A stretch of DNA of 36,671 nt, from NCBI GenBank assembly GCA_023391635.1, contig JAEWAQ010000054.1, forward strand, positions 1-36,671, read 5' to 3'. A model generated the notes under the pieces. It did not search any database. It had not been told where the DNA came from and saw only the letters and a list, made by a program, of their open reading frames with translations. Positions 15,764-22,778 of this stretch are shown here, one piece after another (positions within the stretch are counted from its first letter, which is position 1; each line of letters opens with the position of its first letter). The position numbers and the translations under genes are program-made. Origin of the DNA: Bacillota bacterium. GTDB taxonomy: Bacteria > Bacillota > Bacilli > Paenibacillales > Paenibacillaceae.

Positions 15764-17503
15764 ATGACTGACAAGATTTGGATGAAGGATTATCCCGCCG
15801 AGGTTCCGCCGACGTACGACTATCCGAAGATGAGCCTGGTACGCTTCCTGACCGATGCCGCGGCAGACGGACCGGATCGCATCGCGATTGACTTCCTCGG
15901 CAGAAGGATGACTTATGGCGCTTTGCTGGAAGCGGTACGCCGCTTCGCGAACGCCTTGCTCGGACTCGGAATCCGCAAGGGCGACCGCGTCGCGATCATG
16001 CTGCCGAATTGCCCGCAGGCGGTGATCGCCCATTACGGCACGTTGATGACGGGCGCCGTTGTCGTCATGACCAACCCGCTCTATGTACCGCGCGAGCTGA
16101 CACATCAATTGAAGGATGCCGATGTCCGCCTGGTCGTCACGCTCGACCTGCTGCTGGAACGCGTAAAGGCGTCGACGGCGGAAGCGGCTCCGCAGGCGCA
16201 AATTATCGTGACGTCCATTCGGGACGAATTGCCTTTTCCGAAGAACGTATTGTATGGACTGAAACAGAAAATAGATGGCAAATCTGTACGTGTGACGTAT
16301 GGCGCGGGGGTGTGGTCGTTTCGCGAATTGCTGGAGCGGGCAACCTCTTTAGCTGTGGGAACGGAAATCGACGCCGAACGCGACCTGGCGCTCGTGCAGT
16401 ATACCGGAGGCACGACGGGGCTGGCCAAAGGCGTCATGCTGACGCATTACAATCTGGTTGCAAACACGATTCAATGCCGGCTGTGGTGCTACAAAGCCGA
16501 GTATGGCAAGGAGAGCTACCTGGCGGCGCTGCCGTTCTTCCACGTTTTCGGACTGACCTGTCTGCTGCATATGGGCATCTATACGGCCGGTACGCTCGTG
16601 CTCGTACCGCGGTTTCATGCGGGGCAGCTGCTGGGCGTCATCGATCGGACGAAGCCGACGATCTTCCCGGGCGCGCCGACGATGTATATCGCCTTGATCA
16701 ACCATCCGAAGGTCGGTCGGTACGACCTCGCTTCGATCCGCATCTGCATAAGCGGCGCCGCGGCCTTGCCCCTGCAGGTGCAGGAACGCTTCGAAGCGCT
16801 CACGGGCGGTAGGCTGATCGAGGGATACGGGCTGACGGAAGCTTCGCCGGTCACGCACGCGAACCCGATCTGGGGCAAGCGCAAGATCGGCTCCATCGGC
16901 ATTCCGTTTCCGGACACGGAAGTACGGATCGTTCGTTCGGAGTCGCCGACAGATCGCAACAAGCCGACCGTCGATGAAGAACGCGCAGCCATCCCGCCTA
17001 ACGAAGCTCACAAGCTGGAGGACGTGCCGATCGGAGAGATCGGGGAAATCGCGGTCCGCGGGCCGCAGGTGATGCAAGGCTATTGGCGGCGTCCGGACGA
17101 GACGGCGCGCGTCCTGCGGGACGGTTGGCTGCTCACCGGGGATCTCGGAAGGTTGGATGAGGACGGCTTCTGCTTCGTGATGGACCGGCGCAAAGACTTG
17201 ATCGTCGCAGGCGGCTACAATGTATACCCGCGCGAGGTGGAAGAGGCACTGTTCGAACACCCGGAAGTGGAAGAGGCGGCGGTCGTCGGCGTGGCGGACG
17301 CGTACCGGGGCGAAACGGTGAAAGCGTTCGTCGTGCTGCGAGCGGGAGCTGCGGCGGATGCGGTTGCGCTCGATCGATGGTGCCGAGATCGTCTCGCTGT
17401 TTATAAGGTGCCGAAATCCTACGAATTCCGCGCGGAGCTGCCGAAGACGATGGCGGGCAAAGTGCTGCGTCGCAAGCTGGTCGAGGATGAGCCGGGAAAA
17501 TAG
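15764..17503 (+). CDS. lcfA: Long-chain fatty acid-CoA ligase
   Basis: A 579-residue ANL-superfamily adenylating enzyme that activates fatty acids with ATP and CoA. The phosphate-binding loop is QYTGGTTGLAKGVMLTH. Further motifs are IEGYGLTEASPVTHAN, GWLLTGDLGRLDEDGF, DRRKDLIVAGGYNVYPREVEE, and a C-terminal lysine in KTMAGKVLRRKLV. ATG 15764 is chosen: GGAAGGTGAGG (15744-15754) lies about nine bases upstream and overlaps the alternative GTG at 15749. A hydrophilic insertion around residues 393-421 (from SPTDRNKPTVDEERAAIPP) makes it a little longer than Bacillus LcfA. It sits in the rightward fad unit, whereas in Bacillus lcfA heads the fadR operon. Confidence is high for ligase, moderate for chain length preference. 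Confidence 0.93.
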   Translation: MTDKIWMKDYPAEVPPTYDYPKMSLVRFLTDAAADGPDRIAIDFLGRRMTYGALLEAVRRFANALLGLGIRKGDRVAIMLPNCPQAVIAHYGTLMTGAVVVMTNPLYVPRELTHQLKDADVRLVVTLDLLLERVKASTAEAAPQAQIIVTSIRDELPFPKNVLYGLKQKIDGKSVRVTYGAGVWSFRELLERATSLAVGTEIDAERDLALVQYTGGTTGLAKGVMLTHYNLVANTIQCRLWCYKAEYGKESYLAALPFFHVFGLTCLLHMGIYTAGTLVLVPRFHAGQLLGVIDRTKPTIFPGAPTMYIALINHPKVGRYDLASIRICISGAAALPLQVQERFEALTGGRLIEGYGLTEASPVTHANPIWGKRKIGSIGIPFPDTEVRIVRSESPTDRNKPTVDEERAAIPPNEAHKLEDVPIGEIGEIAVRGPQVMQGYWRRPDETARVLRDGWLLTGDLGRLDEDGFCFVMDRRKDLIVAGGYNVYPREVEEALFEHPEVEEAAVVGVADAYRGETVKAFVVLRAGAAADAVALDRWCRDRLAVYKVPKSYEFRAELPKTMAGKVLRRKLVEDEPGK

Positions 17504-17595
17504 GATTGCGGCTATCGGGTGGAGAGTGGCAATGGATCGAGACCATCGGATGAAGATGACGAGCACGGTACGTGAAACAGAGGCAGGTGACACCA

Positions 17596-18120
17596 TTGAC
17601 GGCGGAACAGAACGTGAGTAGGGAAGAGGAAGGAAACGAGGGCGTGAACGCGGGCGAAGGTGACGGTGGCGGTAGAAGCGAAGAGAAAGGTAGCGATGCT
17701 CGCGATATGCTGCCGCCTGAAGTCGAGCGCTGGCGGCAGCAGGCGGCAGGCACGTTCTGGGGCCTCGTCGGCTGCGAGATCGCATCGTTGTCCGAGCGAC
17801 AGGCTGTTGTCGCGCTGGAGATCAAGCCGCACCACTTGAATCTGATCGGCATCGTTCACGGAGGCGTATACGCGACGACGATCGACTCCGCCATGGGACT
17901 GGCGGCGATGATGGCCCGGCCGCAGGAAAACGTCGTCACGAGCGGATTGAACCTGAACTATCTGGCGCCGATCGGACAGGGTAAAATGATCGTGACAGCC
18001 ACCATCGCGCACCAATCCCGCAAAACCGTTACGGTTCAAGCCCAGGCGTTGACGGAGAACGGAGAGCTGCTGGCGCTCGGCACCGGCTCGTTCCGCGTGA
18101 TCGGGCCTCGATTTGATTAG
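17596..18120 (+). CDS. PaaI family hotdog thioesterase
   Basis: A small acyl-CoA thioesterase of the 4HBT/PaaI group. The hotdog core runs from about LPPEVERWRQ to the end, with the family signature IVHGGVYATTIDSAMGLAA, where HGG and the following Asp line the active site, and then VTSGLNLNYLAP. As the last gene of the rightward fad unit it may free CoA from stalled acyl-CoA intermediates; this role is inferred from position. The start is uncertain: a TTG at 17596 has AGGTGA five bases upstream, and GTG codons at 17572, 17587, 17614 and 17644 are also in frame. The first roughly 35-45 residues are Glu/Gly-rich, low in complexity and outside the fold. A strong terminator follows 17 bp after the stop. 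Confidence 0.85.
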   Translation: MTAEQNVSREEEGNEGVNAGEGDGGGRSEEKGSDARDMLPPEVERWRQQAAGTFWGLVGCEIASLSERQAVVALEIKPHHLNLIGIVHGGVYATTIDSAMGLAAMMARPQENVVTSGLNLNYLAPIGQGKMIVTATIAHQSRKTVTVQAQALTENGELLALGTGSFRVIGPRFD

Positions 18121-18137
18121 CGGAACATCTCCCATGA

Positions 18138-18190
18138 CAAACACCTCATCTCGGCTGTGCTGGGCGCGGCGGCGATGAGGTGTTTGATTT
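18138..18190 (+). terminator. Rho-independent terminator of the fad unit
   Basis: A perfect 13-bp stem, CAAACACCTCATC (18138-18150) with GATGAGGTGTTTG (18174-18186), is followed by ATTT. The T-tract is short, and the TnpB element begins within or just after it, so the original tail may have been split by the insertion. Confidence 0.8.
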
Positions 18191-18356
18191 AACAGCATTC
18201 CGATAGAAGTCCCCATCCTCTGTAGAGTGGGGATGAATATCGGCCAGGCAATGCCTGGATGATCTGCACTTCTATTGCCTTGTCATTACGAACGTTTGTT
18301 TGGTATGATGTTGTTGAAACAAGCATCTAAAATCAAGGGGAGGAGCCAAGGCGCAG

Positions 18357-19529
18357 ATGATTCGATGTGTCAAAACAGCCTTACGTGCTTCCAAGGCCGA
18401 CTTGGACAGACTGTTTGCTTGCAATCGGATTTCGGCGGAAGTGTGGAACCGATGTTTGTCTATTGCCAAGGAGTATTCCCTTCAGCACGACGGGAAGTGG
18501 ATCGGTCGATCCGCGTTGCAAGCCGCCCTCAAGCATCTATTTTCCCTGCACTCACAATCCGTACAAGCGGTTTGCCACAAATACCTCTTTGCCAGAGACA
18601 GCGCTAAGGCTGCCAGACGCCAAGGCCTACACGCCCGATACCCCTACAGGAAAAAGAAGCACTATAACACCAAGTGGGTGGATCAATCGTTCCGAATCGA
18701 AGGGGACTTGATCCGTCTTAGCATGGGCATCCATAACGGCAAACAGCAGCCGCCGATCCGCATCGTGGTGGCCGATATGCCAAACGCTGTCGATATCAAG
18801 GAAATCGAGTTGGTGTACGACCGCAAGCTGATGGTATCGATCAGCTATGAGGACGGACAGGCCGCATGTGAGAATAACGGGACAGAAGTGGCAGGCGTTG
18901 ACCTTGGGGAAATCCACTCGATTGCGGCAACGACAACGACGAACCAGGCCGTCGTCATCACGGGAAGGAAGGCAAGAAGCATTCATCGATTCCGCAACAA
19001 GAAGTTAGCCGAGATCCAGAAGCTCCAGAGCAAGTGCACCAAAGGCAGCAAGCAGTGGAAGAAGTATCAAGCCGCCAAGAAGTACATCCTTGGAAGATGT
19101 GATCGCCAACTGAATGACGTCATTCACAAGACCACGAAGCAATTCGTAGCGTGGTGCCGGGAGCAGAACGTAAAGGAAGTTGTGGTTGGAGAAGTGGAGG
19201 GCGTGCAGCGCCACACGCGAAGGAAGAGAAGAAAGACGGTTACACAGAAGCTGTCCAATTGGAGCTTCGGGAAAATCCGCAAACAGCTCGCCTATAAACT
19301 GGAAGAAAACGGAACAAGCTTGAAGATGATCGATGAAAGTTACACGAGCCAACAATGCCCTTGTTGCGGTAGGAGGAAGAAAACTTCTACAAGAAACTAT
19401 GTCTGCCTTTGCGGCTATAAGGAACATCGGGATGTACACGGAAGCAAAGGCATATTGTCCAAACATCTGCATGGCAATATACGATACATGGGTAAGACGG
19501 AAGCAATCAAGTATCTACGGATCGCCTAG
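18357..19529 (+). CDS. tnpB: TnpB RNA-guided nuclease (IS200/IS605 OrfB)
   Basis: A 390-residue TnpB, ancestor-type relative of Cas12. The three RuvC acidic residues appear intact: Asp182 in AGVDLGEIHSIA, Glu279 in VVVGEVEGVQ and Asp359 in EHRDVHGSKGIL. The zinc-binding part has Cys334 and Cys337 (CPCCGRRKK) and Cys350 and Cys352 (YVCLCGYKEHRD), the C-x-C form found in the EHRDxHG subgroup. TnpB cuts DNA at target-motif-adjacent sites using the omega-RNA from its own right end, which helps the element persist at its donor site. AAGGGGAGGAG stands 11 bases before ATG 18357. No frameshift or internal stop. Base composition is a little more AT-rich than the neighbouring fad genes, which fits transfer. 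Confidence 0.93.
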   Translation: MIRCVKTALRASKADLDRLFACNRISAEVWNRCLSIAKEYSLQHDGKWIGRSALQAALKHLFSLHSQSVQAVCHKYLFARDSAKAARRQGLHARYPYRKKKHYNTKWVDQSFRIEGDLIRLSMGIHNGKQQPPIRIVVADMPNAVDIKEIELVYDRKLMVSISYEDGQAACENNGTEVAGVDLGEIHSIAATTTTNQAVVITGRKARSIHRFRNKKLAEIQKLQSKCTKGSKQWKKYQAAKKYILGRCDRQLNDVIHKTTKQFVAWCREQNVKEVVVGEVEGVQRHTRRKRRKTVTQKLSNWSFGKIRKQLAYKLEENGTSLKMIDESYTSQQCPCCGRRKKTSTRNYVCLCGYKEHRDVHGSKGILSKHLHGNIRYMGKTEAIKYLRIA

Positions 19530-19710
19530 CGAGAAGTAGTAGATGGTGAGTTCCCACCCACTTGCAAAAGTGTTGCTTGCCGAACCATACCGTAAGATTT
19601 CCGCTGCATGCAGCGAAAACAAATAGCTAACCTATTTGTTTGCAGAAGGTAACGGTTATGGCTAGCAAGAAACCCCTACTTCTAAGTGAAGCGAAAGTAG
19701 GGGAGGTTCA
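19530..19710 (+). ncRNA. Predicted omega-RNA (TnpB guide RNA scaffold)
   Basis: The 180 bases after tnpB fold into a branched structure: CTTGC (19576-19580) with GCAAG (19665-19669); CCATACCGT (19585-19593) with ACGGTTATGG (19652-19661); hairpins CGCTGCATGCAGCG (19602-19615) and CAAATAG/CTATTTG (19620-19638); and the terminal 9-bp stem at 19673-19703. By the known arrangement in this family the guide is the sequence just outside the right end, here starting TTGTCGATATATCGCG at 19711. The 5' end of the RNA may reach into tnpB. Seen: the stems. Inferred: the function. Confidence 0.7.
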
Positions 19711-19807
19711 TTGTCGATATATCGCGAAACTCAGTCTGACATTATCCGCTTTTTATCGCAACCATTCGAGGGGAACAAACGTATAGGGTATCAATGCGAC
19801 AACGAAA

Positions 19808-19840
19808 ATAAAAAAATCGCCGGAAGCTTGTCCTCGGCGA
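19808..19840 (-). terminator. Minus-strand Rho-independent terminator without an obvious gene
   Basis: Read on the minus strand, TCGCC GA GGA then CAAGCT then TCC GGCGA forms an 8-bp stem with a 2-base bulge and is followed by seven Ts (19816-19810). No T-tract exists for the plus strand. No minus-strand gene ends here; every gene to the right as far as the window end is on the plus strand. It lies 20 bp upstream of the sigma factor promoter. Confidence 0.6.
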
Positions 19841-19860
19841 CCGTATATTGAAAAAAACAG

Positions 19861-19889
19861 TTGAGTTTAGTCAAAAAACGTGGTACAAT
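19861..19889 (+). promoter_or_regulatory. SigA-type promoter of the sigma factor gene
   Basis: TTGAGT (19861-19866), a 17-bp spacer and TACAAT (19884-19889) give five of six matches at each box. The start point would be near 19896, giving a leader of about 75 bases before the GTG at 19972. This also shows that the reading frame opening at 19861 is longer than the real protein. Confidence 0.8.
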
Positions 19890-19971
19890 GATTCTTACTG
19901 AAATCATATCTACTAATGTTATCACAATAGATGTCAATTGTCAATGGCGAGTTGTGAAGGAGAGCTGCGTA

Positions 19972-20898
19972 GTGGAAGATCAAGGACGGCAAGAGATGCA
20001 CGCAGACAAGGAAAATCGCGAGGATCAGCTGTTTGCGATCCAGGATTTCGCATTGCCTCCAGGCGTCGACACGAATGATCCCGTTCGCATGTATTTAAAG
20101 GAAATCGGCCGCACGCCGCTCCTCTCGACAGAGGAAGAGATCGATCTGGCGCAGCGCATCGAGCAGGGCGACGAAGAAGCGCGCCGGCGGCTGACGGAAG
20201 CCAATCTCAGGCTCGTCGTCAGCATTGCGCGCAGATATGCCGGCCGGGGCATGCTGTTTTTGGACTTGATTCAGGAAGGCAACCTGGGTCTGATGAAGGC
20301 CGTCGAGAAATTCGATTTCACGAAGGGCTTCAAGTTCAGCACCTATGCAACATGGTGGATTCGTCAGGCGATTACCCGCGCCATTGCCGATCAGGCCCGT
20401 ACGATTCGCATCCCGGTGCATATGGTCGAAACGATCAACAAGCTGATTCGCGTATCGAGGCAATTGCTGCAGGACCTTGGCCGCGAGCCGACGCCGGAAG
20501 AGATTGCCGAGAAGATGGAGCTTACGGTCGACAAGGTGTTGGAAATTCAGAAGGTGTCGCAGGAGCCTGTGTCCATGGAGACGCCGATCGGCGAAGAGAG
20601 CGACTCCCACCTGGGCGACTTCATCGAGGATCCGGATGCGGCTGCGCCGGAAGACGCTGCCGCCTACGAGATGCTGCGGGAGCAGATGAAGGATATTCTC
20701 GACACGCTTACGGATCGCGAAGAGAACGTGCTGCGCCTGCGCTTCGGGTTGGACGACGGGCGTTCCCGCACGCTGGAGGAAGTCGGCAAAGTGTTCGGCG
20801 TTACGCGCGAACGCATTCGCCAGATCGAGGCGAAGGCGCTGCGGAAGCTGCGGCATCCGAGCCGGAGCAAGCGATTGCGCGATTTTCTGGAAGATTGA
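19972..20898 (+). CDS. Primary-type RNA polymerase sigma factor (SigA/RpoD paralogue) lacking region 1.1
   Basis: A 308-residue sigma-70 group 1/2 factor. Region 1.2 starts DPVRMYLKEIGRTPLLS; region 2 has RLVVSIARRYAGRGMLFLDLIQEGN and the -10 recognition helix TYATWWIRQAITRAIADQAR; region 3 has RIPVHMVETINKLIRV; region 4.2 has TLEEVGKVFGVTRERIRQIEAKALRKLRHPSRSKRL. The DNA-contacting helices look like those of housekeeping SigA, so it should read ordinary promoters. Bacillus SigA has about 370 residues with an N-terminal region 1.1; here only about 30 residues, acidic and unrelated, precede region 1.2. The GTG at 19972 has AAGGAGAG (19957-19964) seven bases upstream and lies behind a promoter, so the short form is real. 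No dnaG is beside it, unlike the usual dnaG-sigA operon. Confidence 0.93.
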   Translation: MEDQGRQEMHADKENREDQLFAIQDFALPPGVDTNDPVRMYLKEIGRTPLLSTEEEIDLAQRIEQGDEEARRRLTEANLRLVVSIARRYAGRGMLFLDLIQEGNLGLMKAVEKFDFTKGFKFSTYATWWIRQAITRAIADQARTIRIPVHMVETINKLIRVSRQLLQDLGREPTPEEIAEKMELTVDKVLEIQKVSQEPVSMETPIGEESDSHLGDFIEDPDAAAPEDAAAYEMLREQMKDILDTLTDREENVLRLRFGLDDGRSRTLEEVGKVFGVTRERIRQIEAKALRKLRHPSRSKRLRDFLED

Positions 20899-20904
20899 TT
20901 GGAT

Positions 20905-20945
20905 GAAGAGGCGGTTGCCCACTGCGGGGTGATCGTCTTTTTTTT
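20905..20945 (+). terminator. Terminator of the sigma factor gene
   Basis: AAGA(GG)CGGTTGCCC pairs with GGGGTGATCGTCTT around a short loop, with a 2-base bulge and several G-U pairs, and runs into eight Ts (20938-20945). Confidence 0.75.
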
Positions 20946-20948
20946 CGC

Positions 20949-20979
20949 TTGACCCTCCCCTAACAGGAGGCTTTATGCT
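20949..20979 (+). promoter_or_regulatory. MerR-type promoter with operator in a 19-bp spacer (TipA-like)
   Basis: TTGACC (20949-20954) and TATGCT (20974-20979) are separated by 19 bp, longer than the normal 17 and typical of MerR-activated promoters. The spacer and -35 contain an inverted repeat, ACCCTCC...GGAGGCT, of the TipA/Mta operator kind. The regulator gene starts 25 bp downstream, so autoactivation is likely. The -35 box almost touches the T-tract of the preceding terminator. Confidence 0.8.
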
Positions 20980-21003
20980 GATCTTGAAAGGAGTGTCGAC
21001 AAG

Positions 21004-21759
21004 ATGCGATACACAGTCAAAGAAGTGTCCGAGTTATCGAAAGTAACAGTGAAGACGCTGCATCATTACCACGAGATCGGCTTGCTGGTCCCTTGCGGGT
21101 TCAGCGAGGCGGGGTATCGGCTGTACGGGGAGGAGGAACTGACTCGGCTGCAGCAGATCTTGTTCTACAAAGAACTGGAGATTCCGCTCCGGCAGATCAA
21201 AGAGTTGTTGGACGGCAACCCGGACCGGCTTGCCGTGTTGGCGGAACAAGAGCAACTGCTGCTCGCGCGCATGCAGCGAATGGAGTCGATCGTCGGAACG
21301 CTGCGGGCAACAGTGGCGAGTGCGAAAACAGGCGAACCGATGGCAGTGCAGGAGCTGTTCCGCGGGTTCGCAAGCGAAGCGGAGTGGGAGGAGGCGCTGC
21401 GGGAGCACGATGAGCATCTGAGCGAAACCTACGGTTACGATCCTGTCGAAGACCGTAAGGAGCCGCTGGATGTTGAAGCGATGAATGAGCAGGCGCGCGA
21501 AGCCATGACGTTCATGAACGCGATGAAGCAGGCGCTCGTAACAGGCGTCAAGGCGGATAGCGAAGCGATGCGGCAATCGATTCGCGATCATCTTGCGTTC
21601 ATGAATGCGCACGGACACGCGACCACGCCCGCCGATTTCGCCGCGCAAACCCGATTTTTTCTGCAGGACGACTTCCACCTGCGCATGCTCGAGGACCAGC
21701 AGACAGGACTTGCTTATTATTTGTGCGCCGCGGCGAATGCGTATCAAGAACAAATTTAG
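21004..21759 (+). CDS. MerR family regulator with TipAS antibiotic-binding domain
   Basis: A 251-residue regulator. Residues 1-70 are the MerR winged helix-turn-helix (YTVKEVSELSKVTVKTLHHYHEIGLLVP, then GYRLYGEEELTRLQQILFYKELEIPLRQIKELL), followed by a coiled-coil dimer helix to about 110. The remainder is a TipAS domain (MTFMNAMKQ, IRDHLAFMNAHGH, FLQDDFHLRMLEDQQTGLAYYLCAAANAY). TipAS domains bind thiopeptide-like and other ligands and switch the regulator on. AAAGGAG precedes the ATG. A TipA-type operator sits directly upstream. No transporter or efflux gene follows, so the gene appears to stand alone and regulate itself and distant targets. Confidence 0.93.
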   Translation: MRYTVKEVSELSKVTVKTLHHYHEIGLLVPCGFSEAGYRLYGEEELTRLQQILFYKELEIPLRQIKELLDGNPDRLAVLAEQEQLLLARMQRMESIVGTLRATVASAKTGEPMAVQELFRGFASEAEWEEALREHDEHLSETYGYDPVEDRKEPLDVEAMNEQAREAMTFMNAMKQALVTGVKADSEAMRQSIRDHLAFMNAHGHATTPADFAAQTRFFLQDDFHLRMLEDQQTGLAYYLCAAANAYQEQI

Positions 21760-21772
21760 ACCTGTTCCACCG

Positions 21773-21811
21773 AACGCTTCCAGTGTCCGAGGACGACTGG
21801 AGGCGTTTTTC
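21773..21811 (+). terminator. Terminator of the merR-type gene
   Basis: AACGCTTCCAGT (21773-21784) pairs with ACTGGAGGCGTT (21796-21807) and is followed by TTTCT, giving a 12-bp stem with one G-U pair and a short T-tract. Confidence 0.85.
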
Positions 21812-21918
21812 TGTGGTTATAAAAGGAACTTATTCCGGGGATGGGCGTCTATATGGCAAAGACATCGGTTCGGAATGACGAGCAGGTTGCCTTGAATTTT
21901 AAGCTGGAGGGGTATCTG

Positions 21919-22524
21919 ATGAAGCATTTATTTTCTCGTTCAACGAGTGCATTGATTTTGATTCTGGCATGCTGTGCTTTACTTGCGGGTTGTACCCGGG
22001 AAGAGGCCACATCCTTGCCTTCCGATAGAGAAATCGAATTGTTGAATCGGATCTCCGAATTGGAAATCCAACTGGAAAGCCAGCTGCAAAGTGTGCCGAT
22101 CGCGACCGTTCGGCCGTCTCCCGAACCGGGTTTCGAGGAGTGGGAGAGAGACAGACAACTGCTGGATTGGTACGAGGATACGTTAACCAGACTTACGAAT
22201 ACGCCGAACCCGGAATATGAAGTGGTCCACTCCGATTCATCGGGCACGATCGTGTTCGTCAAAAACGCGCCTGGCGATTATCACGCCAGTGGCATCTTTC
22301 TGATCCGAATTGCACTTGAATTTGCAGACACTGAGCATGTGACTTTTTGGACCAGCCTGGATGCCGCGAAGGAATATGTTGCGGGACGAGTAACCAAGGT
22401 CGACGACACGATCATGTATATGCATGGACAGATTGTGGTGAGGGATGGCAAGTGGATTTTGGAACAGCACGGCAGTACTGGCGGGCCTTCGCCGCTTCGA
22501 TTCGGCAAGTTTGTCCGTGGTTGA
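21919..22524 (+). CDS. Small lipoprotein of unknown function
   Basis: A 201-residue protein beginning MKHLFSRSTSALILILACCA with lipobox LLAGC, so Cys25 should be lipidated and the protein anchored outside the membrane. After a short coiled-coil-like segment (REIELLNRISELEIQLESQLQ, trimmed here to the heptad-rich part) the body is acidic with no catalytic motif that I recognise; a part resembles secreted domains that read out field values (DSSGTIVFVKNAPGDYH). The ATG at 21919 has TGGAGGGG six bases upstream, whereas an in-frame ATG at 21841 has no site and would bury the signal peptide. It has its own terminator, so it seems to be a single-gene unit. Confidence 0.75.
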   Translation: MKHLFSRSTSALILILACCALLAGCTREEATSLPSDREIELLNRISELEIQLESQLQSVPIATVRPSPEPGFEEWERDRQLLDWYEDTLTRLTNTPNPEYEVVHSDSSGTIVFVKNAPGDYHASGIFLIRIALEFADTEHVTFWTSLDAAKEYVAGRVTKVDDTIMYMHGQIVVRDGKWILEQHGSTGGPSPLRFGKFVRG

Positions 22525-22561
22525 AAAAAACAATAACAACAATCTGTACATACCGGATAAT

Positions 22562-22600
22562 GGCGCAGTCGCGAATGTTGGCGACCGTGCCGTTTTTTTT
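22562..22600 (+). terminator. Terminator of the lipoprotein gene
   Basis: GGCGCAGTCGC (22562-22572) pairs with GCGACCGTGCC (22581-22591) with one mismatch and one G-U pair, followed by G and eight Ts (22593-22600). Confidence 0.85.
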
Positions 22601-22712
22601 CTTGTACCGAGGATGAACCGGTCGAATGTGCCGAGAAACGCAACAGATACGAAGTTCAACCCCTCCACCTAACGTTTCCCGGGATAACGTTCTGGTGTTT
22701 CTCCGGTTTCCC

Positions 22713-22726
22713 TGCAAGCGATTCCA
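22713..22726 (+). promoter_or_regulatory. Candidate CcpA (cre) site upstream of the sugar ABC operon
   Basis: TGCAAGCGATTCCA agrees with the cre consensus TGWAANCGNTNWCA at 12 of 14 positions, including the central CG. It lies 53 bp before the first permease start, where it could block initiation or early elongation in the presence of preferred sugars. No -35/-10 pair could be assigned nearby, so the call is tentative. Confidence 0.45.
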
Positions 22727-22778
22727 ACCGATAATGGAATTAGCAACAGGAAGAAGCGCTCGAACGGGGGGACGAAAC

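Larger units (their letters stand above)
18189..19710 (+). mobile_element. TnpB-only IS200/IS605-type element
   Basis: An element of about 1.5 kb carrying tnpB but no tnpA. The left end has two hairpins, TCCCCATCCTC/GAGTGGGGA (18210-18233) and CCAGGC/GCCTGG (18244-18258). The right end has a series of stems ending in CCCCTACTT (19673-19681) paired with AAGTAGGGG (19695-19703), then AGGTTCA. The exact left border is unsettled: TTGAT (18184-18188) or TTTAA (18188-18192) could be the target motif that such elements insert behind. No target duplication is expected in this family. Mobility would need a TnpA from another copy. It separates the fad terminator from the sigma factor gene. Confidence 0.82.

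Noticed and set aside
19861..19971. An N-terminal extension of the sigma factor starting at 19861
   Set aside because: The extension overlaps the -35 and -10 boxes of the gene's own promoter and shows no region 1.1 features.
22681..22699. AACGTT repeated either side of CCCGGGAT as an operator for the sugar operon
   Set aside because: The two AACGTT hexamers are short self-palindromes and could be chance; no known family operator matches.
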